Source of the DNA: Treponema sp.
GTDB taxonomy: Bacteria > Spirochaetota > Spirochaetia > Treponematales > Treponemataceae
Length of the DNA stretch: 62,684 nt
NCBI GenBank assembly: GCA_024402635.1
Contig: JAKSTJ010000010.1
Location: forward strand, 1 to 62,684
Reading direction: 5' to 3'
The notes beneath the pieces were generated by a model that was not told the origin of the DNA, made no database searches, and saw only the letters and a program-made list of their open reading frames with translations. The position numbers were made by a program, and so were the translations under genes. Below are positions 44,515-52,720 of this stretch, piece after piece. Positions within the stretch are counted from its first letter, which is position 1. The number at the start of each line of letters is the position of its first letter.

Positions 44515-47142
44515 ATGAAACATTTTAAAATACTGATTGTCTCTCTGTTGTTTTTTACTTTCTCACTTGCTTTTGCAGATAGTCCGGTTACTTCTGTTGA
44601 ATTTGGTCAGGCTTACGTTGATGCGGGTCGAATTACAGAAAAAGAATATTCGGACAGAAATGTTCTTATAAAAAACCTGACAGATCCAAAAATTTCTTGC
44701 GGAAAAAAAATTGCGCTTATTAATCTTTACGGATGGGATGAAGAATGTAAATGCGCATCTTCATATATAAGTGCAATCGGACTGACAAAAGACACAATTG
44801 CAGAAAAGGGAAACGCAGAGCAGCTGGCAATCTACTCATATCTTCTTGTCCTTGATGGCATTCTGGATTTTTCTTCGAACAAAGACAGGTTTTGCAACAC
44901 GGCAGCTTTTTACGCACAAAAGGCAATCGAAAAAAACAGTCCAAGTTTTTCAGTTAACTTTGCTGCTTCTCTTGTGAAGGCACAGAATTATTTTCAGACT
45001 GATGATTGGGGAAGTGCCTATGCAGTGCTGGACTCTTTGCTGTGCAGAACTGATCTGACAATGGACATTCTGCCATCATGCATTTCCTATGCCTTTGAAT
45101 ACATGAAGGGCTACAGAAATTTTGCAAACTCCACCTCTTACGAGACGGCAGAAAAATTCCTTACATCAAAAACAAGTCCTGAATTCACTGCAAGCAGCGG
45201 AAAACTCGAAGAAGTTGAAGTGGGCACAAGCTCAAAAACTTTTTCTGTTTCTCCAACGCTGGCTGTAAAAATCGCACCGGGCGATCTCATGTACAACACA
45301 AAGACTGACATCTGGAAGTTCAATGAAAACCAGTACAAATTCAACGGTTACAATGTGGACTATGAAGGTGTCATCAAAGATGATGTGTGGAAGGTATACT
45401 TCTTGCGCGGAACATCTGGATTCAGACAAGTCTCTCCCGGCTTGACCATGAATCAGTATAAATCTTATTCGTATCATATTGCGGTAAGGGAATCTATTGC
45501 CAACACAAATTACGACTGGGGCAAATACAACAAAATTCAAAATGGTGGAAACAAGGTCGGCATCTGGAGAACTTTGACCGACGACGAATTTGATTATCTT
45601 GCCCATAAAAGAAAGAATGCAAAATATCTCTGCGGTCGGGTTGCAATTCTTGAAGGCGATGATTTTTACAACTGCGACGTTTTCCTTCCTGATGATTTCG
45701 AAATTCCTGATGGCCTTGAATTTGTTTCTTACGGCGAATACGACAACGGGCCTTTGAAGTTCAATCGCTATACTTTAAGCCAGTGGAAAAAAATGGAAGC
45801 GGCAGGTGCAGTCATTTTCAGTTCTCCAAAAAACTACTGGCTGGCTTCTGGTCCTGCTGACAATCCAACACCTGGCAAAGGAAATAATTTTTACATGTCA
45901 GGCTATGGACCTTGTGTCTTGAATGCCCACTCACTTACAGACATGTGTTCTGTTCGACTTGTTCAGGATGCTGGAATCCCGGTTGATCCAGACACAATCG
46001 CTGACATCAAGAAAGAAAAAAAGCATGTTTATCTTACGACAAAATATCCTGTGAAGGATGTGCTTGCGGTTTACGAAGCCTTCGTTACTTATGGCAGAAT
46101 GATGCGTGTCATTTTCTATGAAGATGGAACTCTGGATTCATTCTTTGAAGAGTGGCAGGAAAATTATCCTGATTGGGATTTTGACGGAAATCCAAATCAC
46201 GAACGAATGTATTACAAATACAAGGGAAATCCTCTCAAGGACAAACGCATTACTTTTGTGAACATGTTTGGCGAAACTGAAGAATTCAAAGTGACTTCTG
46301 ACGGACGGCTGGCATATTTCAATCCATATAGTTTCAATTACAACGAAACTACATACATGGATCTGGTTTACAAAAAAGGTGACAAGGAAAATGTGGGCGG
46401 CAAACGTTACGACATGACACCAAATGTGGAGAAGGAACTTTCATATCTTTACGGTGTAAATGAAATCAACAACGCGGGAATGACAATCGGAACCAGATTC
46501 AATCCACCTGCTGGTTACGCAAGAAAAGAAGCTCCAAAGGGAAGCATTGCTGAGTTCTACAGAAACTATCCAATGTTCCCGTCAACTCATCATGTGACAA
46601 ACTGTTTTGGACAGATCTATGAAAACACTCAGGTTCTAAAAATGGATTTGATTGGCGACAACATTCAGCAGTGTGCCGACGCCGCCATGAGACTTCGCTG
46701 CGAATATCTTTTCAGCCAGAGACAGTACGATAAAATTTCATTCCATGTTTCTAATGGAAATATCTGGAGCTACAATAATTATCTTTCAAAGAACAACAGA
46801 AAGGTCGGTGAAGATTCTTTGCGCGACTACATGTTCTATCTGTTCAGCTGGTGCGGTTCAAAATCTCTGGATGATTATGACACGCTTCCTGTTGCATTCC
46901 CTGACATTCAAATTGGCGACATCGCATGCCGTGGTGGAAGTCCTGGACACGTTGCCACAATTGTAGACATTGCATATCCAACTGACGGAAGCACAAATAC
47001 AATCGCTGTACTTTTTGCACAGTCATATCAGCCTGCGCAGGAAACAGAAATTATTGACGGACGTTGGTTTATTTTAAGTGAATACTGCACCTTTGACGCG
47101 GGTGTGTATTTTAACACAGAAGAAATCAAAAGATATAAATGA
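44515..47142 (+). CDS. Secreted DUF4846 protein, paralogue of 29987-32755, 875 aa
   Basis: Same domain order as the 922-aa paralogue: signal peptide (1-21, ends AFA), TPR-like helical region to about 215, DUF1566/FGE-like lectin domain about 240-490 (KVGIWRTLTDDE, VFLPDDFEIP, MEAAGAVIFS, YWLASG, CSVRLVQDAG), beta-rich region and DUF4846 about 650-875 with Cys720 (NIQQCADAAMRLRCEYLF) and His812 (RGGSPGHVATIVDIA). The Ser/Asn linker of the paralogue is missing. ATG 44515 is chosen for AAAGGAG; the frame is open further upstream into the C10 gene. It lies 44 bp after that gene and 23 bp before the second C10 gene. Confidence 0.83.
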   Translation: MKHFKILIVSLLFFTFSLAFADSPVTSVEFGQAYVDAGRITEKEYSDRNVLIKNLTDPKISCGKKIALINLYGWDEECKCASSYISAIGLTKDTIAEKGNAEQLAIYSYLLVLDGILDFSSNKDRFCNTAAFYAQKAIEKNSPSFSVNFAASLVKAQNYFQTDDWGSAYAVLDSLLCRTDLTMDILPSCISYAFEYMKGYRNFANSTSYETAEKFLTSKTSPEFTASSGKLEEVEVGTSSKTFSVSPTLAVKIAPGDLMYNTKTDIWKFNENQYKFNGYNVDYEGVIKDDVWKVYFLRGTSGFRQVSPGLTMNQYKSYSYHIAVRESIANTNYDWGKYNKIQNGGNKVGIWRTLTDDEFDYLAHKRKNAKYLCGRVAILEGDDFYNCDVFLPDDFEIPDGLEFVSYGEYDNGPLKFNRYTLSQWKKMEAAGAVIFSSPKNYWLASGPADNPTPGKGNNFYMSGYGPCVLNAHSLTDMCSVRLVQDAGIPVDPDTIADIKKEKKHVYLTTKYPVKDVLAVYEAFVTYGRMMRVIFYEDGTLDSFFEEWQENYPDWDFDGNPNHERMYYKYKGNPLKDKRITFVNMFGETEEFKVTSDGRLAYFNPYSFNYNETTYMDLVYKKGDKENVGGKRYDMTPNVEKELSYLYGVNEINNAGMTIGTRFNPPAGYARKEAPKGSIAEFYRNYPMFPSTHHVTNCFGQIYENTQVLKMDLIGDNIQQCADAAMRLRCEYLFSQRQYDKISFHVSNGNIWSYNNYLSKNNRKVGEDSLRDYMFYLFSWCGSKSLDDYDTLPVAFPDIQIGDIACRGGSPGHVATIVDIAYPTDGSTNTIAVLFAQSYQPAQETEIIDGRWFILSEYCTFDAGVYFNTEEIKRYK

Positions 47143-47165
47143 TGAAATTTTAAGGGAGACGTTTT

Positions 47166-49871
47166 ATGAAAAATGTTCATAAGCTTAAATCCATTGGATT
47201 GTTCCTTGCATTGATTTTTGTTTTTTCGGATTCAATGTTTGCATTAGAAAAGAGGAATCCACCTTCATCTGCCACCAGTATTGAAACTCCATTGTTGAAA
47301 ACCCAGTGGGGACAGAGAATTGGCAGACTGCAGTTCTCACCAAACAGAGAAGGGGCTTCTTGTGTTCCTGTTGCTGTAGCTCAGATTCTTTACAGTCTGA
47401 ATGTTCCTATTGAAGGTTCGAAATCTTATTCCACAAGCAAAGGCATTTACTGGCGTGACTTTGATGCATATTCTCCACAGTACAGTTCATTGCCTCTTGT
47501 ATATGATGATGACACTGCAAAAGACGCAAAGATGAGAGAGTATGATTCTTTCCTTTACAACTGTGCAATTCTGCTGAATCATGCATGGGAAGATGCTGAG
47601 GTTCATCAGGAAGGATTCGCTAAGCGTATTAAAGCTCATGTTCCTGTTGAGGTGGAAACTTTTTATTATGCTTATTCGAACCGCACAAATCTTACAAAGC
47701 AGGAATTTCAGAACAAGATTATTGAATGTCTCAAGGCCAAAAAGCCTGTAATGTATTCAATTTATTCAGCTGACAAAGTTATTAGCCATGCTGTTGTAAT
47801 TGACGGGGTAAGAACTACCGGCAGGGATTTTCAGGTTCATATTAACTTTGGATGGAATGGTGTCTGTGACGGCTGGTATGATTTGTGGTCTCCGATTTTA
47901 GTTAAAGATCACACAATGGAAGGCGGCTACAGAAGATATGATTCTGAAGAAAGACAGTTGAATGTCTTAACTCCTCTTACCGGAGCCGCTAAGTCAGCCT
48001 GGAAACCGGAAAGACTTTCAGCTGAACAGATTAGAAACATTCAGATCGAGAGACGTAAGGTTCCTGAAATTGTGAATGGCACTCTTTATATCCCTGAAGG
48101 AACCACATATCTTTATTACAATGATTACAAGAACAACAGACAGATTCAGAAAATCAAATTCCCTTCAACTTTCAAGGGAACTACAAAAAATACCAACTTA
48201 TTTGAAGGATGTGTAAATCTTAAGGAAGTTGAATTCCCAGAGTCCATGGAAAGACTTTCCGAAAATACATTCCTTAACTGTACAAAACTTGAAAAGGTCA
48301 TCTATAACGGAAAGTGGACTGATCACGCTTATACCGATGCATTTGCTGGATGCACCAATTTAACAAGCGCAATCTTTACTTCTAGTTGTCAGGTTGTTCC
48401 AAGTGGAATTTTCTGGAAAGTAAATAGTGTTAAGAACGTGACACTGGCTGAAGGTGTTGAGTCTATTAATTACGGTGCTTTCTACGATACAAGCATTGCA
48501 TCAATTCAGATTCCTTCCACTGTAAAAGAAATTGGCAGTTATGCTTTTTACAAAACATTACTCACTGAAGTTTACATTCCTTCATCAGTTGTAGAAATGG
48601 GGGACACAGTTTTCTCAAAATCAGTAAAAATTATTTGTGATGAAGGAAGTTACGCTCAGTCTTGGGCAAAAGAAAAGGGCTATACTACAAAAGAACCTAT
48701 GGATGGACCTGAATATACCATTACAAATGGTGTTCTTACCTTCAACAGTAAGCTTAAAACAATTGATGCCAGCCAGTTCAAAGGCAATTCTCAAATACGT
48801 GAAGTTGTCATTGGGGAAAACATCACCAGCATAGGAAAGAGTGCTTTCGAGGGATGTGCCAACCTCAAGAAGATTCAGTTCAATGCGATCAATGTGGAAA
48901 TGAACAATAGCAGTTCTGTAAATATTTTCAAGAACTGTCCTGTTGAAGAACTTGTCTTCGGTCCAAAGGTGCAGGTGGTTCCAAGGCAGGCGTTCAGAAA
49001 TTTGAACAGCCTCAAATACGTGAAGATTCCAGGAAACGTAAAAGAAATCCAGCAGTCTGCATTCTACGGCGACAAGGCAATAGAAGAAATTGTCATCGAG
49101 GAAGGAGTGGAGACCCTTGTCCAGTACTGCTTCTACGGACTTCCACTCAAGAAGATCACGCTGCCGTCAAGCATTAGGTCAATCGAGACAGGCGCACTTC
49201 CAAAGTCAGCTGAGGTAATCTGTCCTGCAAATTCCTACGCCGAAGACTTTGCCATACAGAACGGAAACGAAGTGCCAAGCGCTTTCAATCTTTCAAACGG
49301 CGTGCTCACAATCAAGGAAGGAATCAAGACCATCCCTGAAGGCAAGTACATGGGCAACACCCAGATCCGCGAACTTGTGATTCCATCGACTGTGACAAAG
49401 ATTGGCGGGGACGCCTTCAAGAACTGCACCAGCCTTATGAAAGTGACCTACAAGGCAGTGGCATGCACCAGTGCCGGAAATGGAGGAAGCACAGTAACCG
49501 CAGCCTTCGTTGGATGCACAAAACTTTCACAGGTAATCATCGCTGAAGGAGTAACTACAATTCCGGCAAACATCTTCCGTGAGTGTCCGGCCCTCAAGAA
49601 TGTGATCTTCCCGTCAAGCCTCAAGAAAATCAATTCCTCTGCATTCTACAAGACGGGTTTCGAGGAACTTGTGATCCCTGAAGGTCTGGAAGAAATTTCA
49701 TACACCTGTTTCTCGTCGAATTCGAATTTGAAGACAGTAAGATTGCCTTCTTCTGTAACAAGTATCCAGAACAATGCATTTGACAAACGAGGCGTCAAGT
49801 TCTACGTGAAGAGCGAATCTTACGCGGAACAGTGGTGTAAATCTCAGAACGTGGAATACATTGCTGAATAA
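47166..49871 (+). CDS. Secreted C10-family peptidase with C-terminal BspA-like LRR domain, 901 aa
   Basis: Signal peptide to about residue 26. A compact C10 domain (about 40-280) begins almost at the mature N-terminus: TQWGQRIGRLQF, REGASCVPVAVAQIL (C66), SHAVVIDGVRTTG (H208) and VHINFGWNGVCDGWYDL with the canonical Asn227 and Trp230. All expected catalytic residues are present, unlike the paralogue at 41177. Residues about 300-901 hold some 15-20 BspA-type LRRs (EIVIEEGVETLVQYCF and similar). The 3' third (from about 48.8 kb) is clearly richer in G+C than the 5' part, which hints at recombination of the LRR segment. Confidence 0.88.
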   Translation: MKNVHKLKSIGLFLALIFVFSDSMFALEKRNPPSSATSIETPLLKTQWGQRIGRLQFSPNREGASCVPVAVAQILYSLNVPIEGSKSYSTSKGIYWRDFDAYSPQYSSLPLVYDDDTAKDAKMREYDSFLYNCAILLNHAWEDAEVHQEGFAKRIKAHVPVEVETFYYAYSNRTNLTKQEFQNKIIECLKAKKPVMYSIYSADKVISHAVVIDGVRTTGRDFQVHINFGWNGVCDGWYDLWSPILVKDHTMEGGYRRYDSEERQLNVLTPLTGAAKSAWKPERLSAEQIRNIQIERRKVPEIVNGTLYIPEGTTYLYYNDYKNNRQIQKIKFPSTFKGTTKNTNLFEGCVNLKEVEFPESMERLSENTFLNCTKLEKVIYNGKWTDHAYTDAFAGCTNLTSAIFTSSCQVVPSGIFWKVNSVKNVTLAEGVESINYGAFYDTSIASIQIPSTVKEIGSYAFYKTLLTEVYIPSSVVEMGDTVFSKSVKIICDEGSYAQSWAKEKGYTTKEPMDGPEYTITNGVLTFNSKLKTIDASQFKGNSQIREVVIGENITSIGKSAFEGCANLKKIQFNAINVEMNNSSSVNIFKNCPVEELVFGPKVQVVPRQAFRNLNSLKYVKIPGNVKEIQQSAFYGDKAIEEIVIEEGVETLVQYCFYGLPLKKITLPSSIRSIETGALPKSAEVICPANSYAEDFAIQNGNEVPSAFNLSNGVLTIKEGIKTIPEGKYMGNTQIRELVIPSTVTKIGGDAFKNCTSLMKVTYKAVACTSAGNGGSTVTAAFVGCTKLSQVIIAEGVTTIPANIFRECPALKNVIFPSSLKKINSSAFYKTGFEELVIPEGLEEISYTCFSSNSNLKTVRLPSSVTSIQNNAFDKRGVKFYVKSESYAEQWCKSQNVEYIAE

Positions 49872-49873
49872 AT

Positions 49874-49972
49874 TATTTTGTTGCTTATTGCGAATTGAAC
49901 TGTGAGACTTGTGAAGCTCGAATTGCAACTGTGAACAATGATGAAGCTGCTGGACGCCTGGGTGTAAAATGA
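49874..49972 (+). pseudogene. N-terminal remnant of a DUF3795 gene
   Basis: The frame reads FVAYCELNCETCEARIATVNN before TGA at 49970, matching the YCGLDCxxCPAYIAT opening of DUF3795 zinc-binding-like proteins. No ribosome site or start codon, and the frame ends after about 32 codons, so it is a broken gene just behind the C10-LRR gene. Confidence 0.5.
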
Positions 49973-50000
49973 AAATCGAAATCAGGATAAGGTTTTTTAA

Positions 50001-50159
50001 ATCGGTCAGATATACGGAAAATATTTAATTGCCCAGGGAGAATATTCAGCTTACCGTAAGTATGAAGGACTCATTAAGGATTTCCCGGAAGTTAATTCTG
50101 TAAGGGATGATGAAAACCGTCATGGTGATATAATGCTTGCTATGAGAAAAGAACTTTAA
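50001..50159 (+). pseudogene. C-terminal remnant of an unidentified gene
   Basis: A 52-codon frame after a TAA at 49998 reads like a real protein end (QIYGKYLIAQGEYSAYRKY ... then a DIMLAMRKEL tail) and stops at 50159, just ahead of the next gene. No start codon or ribosome site fits. Together with the DUF3795 fragment it shows that the 49.9-50.2 kb gap is decayed coding DNA. Confidence 0.4.
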
Positions 50160-50177
50160 ATTCGGAGAATAAATGGT

Positions 50178-50633
50178 ATGAAAAAAACACTCCTTACAAT
50201 CCTGGCATTATGCTTCCTCTCATTTTCAGCATGTGCACAATCATCAAAATCTACAGGTGAAAAAACTATGGGAACAACAATAAACATAACTGTAAACGGC
50301 GTAACAAAAACAGCAACTCTGGTTGATAATGTTGCAACAAAAGCTCTTCTTGAACTTCTTGCAAAAGGCAATGTAACTGTAAAAACCGATGACTACGGAG
50401 GATTTGAAAAAGTCGGAACTTTCGGAGCAAGACTTCCAACTGACAATTCCCAGATTGATACAGTTCCAGGCGACATCGTTCTTTATCAGGGAAACTCCAT
50501 CAGCTTCTTCTATGACAACAACGGCTGGAGTTACACCATGCTTGGAAAACTTGATATTACTGATGTGAAAGAAATCAAAACTTTCCTTGCTGCAGGAAAG
50601 GGTAAGACTGATATTATTTTGAGTTTGAAATAG
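50178..50633 (+). CDS. Cyclophilin-like fold lipoprotein, 151 aa
   Basis: Signal peptide with lipobox FSAC (Cys19). The mature part matches the Cyclophil_like2 domain: INITVNGVTKTATLVDNVATKALLELL, then YGGFEKVGTFG, TVPGDIVLYQGNSISFFYD and SYTMLGKLD. Such proteins are often secreted or linked to flavodoxin genes; function is unknown. GGAGAA precedes the ATG by about 12 nt. Confidence 0.85.
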   Translation: MKKTLLTILALCFLSFSACAQSSKSTGEKTMGTTINITVNGVTKTATLVDNVATKALLELLAKGNVTVKTDDYGGFEKVGTFGARLPTDNSQIDTVPGDIVLYQGNSISFFYDNNGWSYTMLGKLDITDVKEIKTFLAAGKGKTDIILSLK

Positions 50634-50650
50634 GAGCCCATTATAAGTAA

Positions 50651-50828
50651 ACTGTATCACTGCTGACACTTGATAGAAACCAAAAGCTTTTGGATATTAG
50701 GTATGGCAACGGATACCTTCTTAAACTTGCAGATAAATCTTTTAGTTGTAATCTTTATGGAATTGATATTTCTGAAGATAAGAAAACTCTTGCAGAAAAG
50801 AGAAACAAAAAGGCTTTGAAAGCTAACC
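50651..50828 (+). pseudogene. Truncated methyltransferase gene, relative of 25768-26382
   Basis: This stretch translates as TVSLLTLDRNQKLLDIRYG ... KLADKSF ... YGIDISEDKKTLAEKR, which matches residues of about 38-95 of the methyltransferase at 25768-26382 almost position for position, with motif I changed from GYGNG to RYGNG. Its 5' part is missing, a TAA stands in frame just upstream, and its 3' side is cut by the left end of the IS3-family element. Confidence 0.85.
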
Positions 50829-50868
50829 TGAACTGACACCAAAAAGTTGGACAAATTTATTATAAAAA

Positions 50869-51198
50869 ATGAATTATCCAGTTGAATTAAAGATGAAAAT
50901 TTTGTCAGAATATGAACAAGGAAAAGTTGGTTATAAACTGCTTGCAAGAAAGTATAGTCTAAAAAGAGATACTGTACGCTATTGGGTTTTGACCAATAAA
51001 GTTCATATGAAAACTGAAGACAAAATAGAGACTGAAGAGAAAGACGTTGCCTATTACAAAGCAAAGGCAGAATTCTGGAAAACTTATGCTGAAAAACTTG
51101 AAGAAGAAAGATTCGGCATAAGTTCAAAAAAAAATAAAGATAAAGGCAATAAAGGAGTGTCACGGGAAGAAGAAGTTGAAGATAAACCATCTGTGTGA
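50869..51198 (+). CDS. IS3-family transposase OrfA, 109 aa
   Basis: The N-terminal helix-turn-helix (NYPVELKMKILSEYEQGKVG, then LARKYSLKRDTVRYWV) binds the IS ends, and the C-terminal half is a charged leucine-zipper-like coil. It ends 23 bp inside orfB. An A9 tract (51126-51134) lies near the 3' end, where slippage could join the frames. OrfB lies in the +1 frame relative to OrfA rather than the -1 frame usual in IS3 elements. Confidence 0.88.
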   Translation: MNYPVELKMKILSEYEQGKVGYKLLARKYSLKRDTVRYWVLTNKVHMKTEDKIETEEKDVAYYKAKAEFWKTYAEKLEEERFGISSKKNKDKGNKGVSREEEVEDKPSV

Positions 51199-52012
51199 AA
51201 TTGCAGGAATAGCAAGATCTGAGTATTACTATCAGGTTAACAATACTCACAAAGAAGAAAAAGATATTGCAGATTTTGAAATAATAAACAGCATGCCAGA
51301 ATTTGAACGGGATTCATATGGCTGCAAGAAAAAATCCAGGTATTTACTTGAAAATCATCAAATTCGGATGAATTACAAAAAGATACTTAGACTGGAAAAG
51401 AAGTTTGGATTGAAGATACATAACCGTGTCCGAAAACATCCTAAAGATTATTATGTCTACAAGGAAGAATGTTCTAAAAATCTTCCAGAAAACATATTGA
51501 ACCAGGAATTCTTTTCTGCTGAACCGTACAAAAAGCTGGTAACGGATATTTCTTATTTCAAAATAAAAGGCGGATGGCTTTTTCTCAGCATGGTTCTTGA
51601 TTTATACAATAATCAGGTACTCAGCTATAAATGTTCGAAGCACCCGAATACAGAACTCGCTCTGGAAACTATGAAAGATTTATTCCAGAAATATGATGTA
51701 AAGGGAGCGTTAATTCATTCTGACCAAGGTTCAACTTACAGGGCTTATGAATACAGAGATTTATTGAAATCAAACGGATGTATTCAAAGTATGAGCCGTG
51801 CTGGTCACTGCAGAGATAATGCCTGTGCAGAACATTTCTTTGGAGATTTAAAATCAGAGTCAAAATATTATGACTCTCTTAAAACCGGTATGTTAAATTT
51901 CAATCAGATGAAAAAACTGATTGATGATTACATAGATTTTTATAATCACAGAAGAATCCAGAAAAAATTGAACTGGAATTCTCCTGTGAAATATTTAGAA
52001 GGAGCGGCATAA
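51176..52012 (+). CDS. IS3-family transposase OrfB (DDE integrase), 278 aa
   Basis: The rve/DDE core is complete: KLVTDISYFKIKGG (first Asp), LIHSDQGSTYRAYEY (second Asp) and NACAEHFFGDLKSE (Glu), followed by DFYNHRRIQKKL. An HTH_21 part (YGCKKKSRYLLE) precedes it. The listed start is a TTG at 51176, but the frame stays open back to 51122, so it may be made as a fusion with OrfA by slippage at the A9 tract. All catalytic residues are intact, so the element could be active. Confidence 0.92.
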   Translation: MKINHLCEIAGIARSEYYYQVNNTHKEEKDIADFEIINSMPEFERDSYGCKKKSRYLLENHQIRMNYKKILRLEKKFGLKIHNRVRKHPKDYYVYKEECSKNLPENILNQEFFSAEPYKKLVTDISYFKIKGGWLFLSMVLDLYNNQVLSYKCSKHPNTELALETMKDLFQKYDVKGALIHSDQGSTYRAYEYRDLLKSNGCIQSMSRAGHCRDNACAEHFFGDLKSESKYYDSLKTGMLNFNQMKKLIDDYIDFYNHRRIQKKLNWNSPVKYLEGAA

Positions 52013-52099
52013 ATTCTGTCTAAGAATTTGGTGTCAGTTCAAAATTGATGGGGGAGATAAAACATTGTATGTCCAAGGAATCCAAGAAGTGTTTAACTT

Positions 52100-52711
52100 T
52101 TATGTATCCATACATTTATTGCTTTCATCTTCCCGGCTTTTCAGAACCTCAGCCCAATGCTCAATTACGCAAGCTGCAATTTGCGGATCGTACATAATCC
52201 CAATATTCTTTTCAATCTGTTCTTTGCAAAACTCTGGATCCATTCCTTTTCTATAAGGTCTGTCTGATATCATGGCATCTATTGAGTCTGCAACTGCTAT
52301 TATTCTTGCCCCCAAAGGAATTTCTTCACCTTTAAGACCATCGGGATAGCCTTTACCGTCAAATCGTTCGTGATGAGATCTGACAATCTTTGCAACTTCC
52401 TCAAAGGATTTTACATTCTTTAAAATGTTGTATCCTTGAACAGAATGAGATTTCATTATTTCCCATTCCTCATCAGAAAGTTTTCCTTCCTTAAGGAGCA
52501 CAGAATCTCTAATTCCAATCTTTCCTATGTCATGAAGATGGGCAGCAATGTGATATGTTTCCTTTTCTTCTTCAGCTAGATTCAACAGGTCGCAGATTTT
52601 TTCTGTCATTTCAGCTACTCGTGATGAATGATGACTGGTATATGGATCCCGCGCTTCCAGTGTTGAAATGATACATAAAATAAAATCATGGAATTGAGAT
52701 AATGTTTGCAT
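52100..52711 (-). CDS. Cytosolic HD-GYP domain protein, 203 aa
   Basis: A stand-alone HD-GYP domain with intact residues: SSRVAEMTEKI, AAHLHDIGKIGIRD, SHSVQGYNIL, SHHERFDGKGYPDGL and AVADSIDAM. It should degrade cyclic di-GMP. AAAGGAG precedes the ATG at 52711, which is 9 bp behind the methyltransferase gene, so it is the last gene of the ABC operon. The divergent AraC-type regulator of this operon carries a GGDEF-like domain, which suggests a link with cyclic di-GMP. Confidence 0.9.
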   Translation of the reverse strand: MQTLSQFHDFILCIISTLEARDPYTSHHSSRVAEMTEKICDLLNLAEEEKETYHIAAHLHDIGKIGIRDSVLLKEGKLSDEEWEIMKSHSVQGYNILKNVKSFEEVAKIVRSHHERFDGKGYPDGLKGEEIPLGARIIAVADSIDAMISDRPYRKGMDPEFCKEQIEKNIGIMYDPQIAACVIEHWAEVLKSREDESNKCMDT

Positions 52712-52720
52712 AATGCTCCT

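Larger units (their letters stand above)
50829..52041 (+). mobile_element. IS3-family (IS150-like) insertion sequence, about 1.2 kb
   Basis: Terminal inverted repeats begin TGAACTGACACCAAA at both ends (50829 onward; 52041 backward) and then diverge as AAGTTGGACA and TTCTTAGACA. Two overlapping genes for the transposase fill the element. No matching direct repeat is seen next to the ends, so the copy may be old or rearranged after insertion. It interrupts a methyltransferase pseudogene and lies just after the HD-GYP gene of the ABC operon. Confidence 0.9.

Noticed and set aside
29987..47142. Diversity-generating retroelement targets (lectin/FGE-like domains, as in Treponema denticola TvpA)
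   Set aside because: No reverse transcriptase, template repeat or A-specific variation is visible in the window; domains are of the DUF1566 type and are not at the C-terminus in two of the proteins.
50657..51250. A 197-codon minus-strand frame across the IS end
   Set aside because: It runs across the IS left end and antisense to orfA and the pseudogene; its composition is that of a shadow frame.
50829..52041. Target-site duplication of the IS3 element
   Set aside because: The bases next to the two ends (ACC on the left, AAA on the right) do not match, so no duplication can be claimed.
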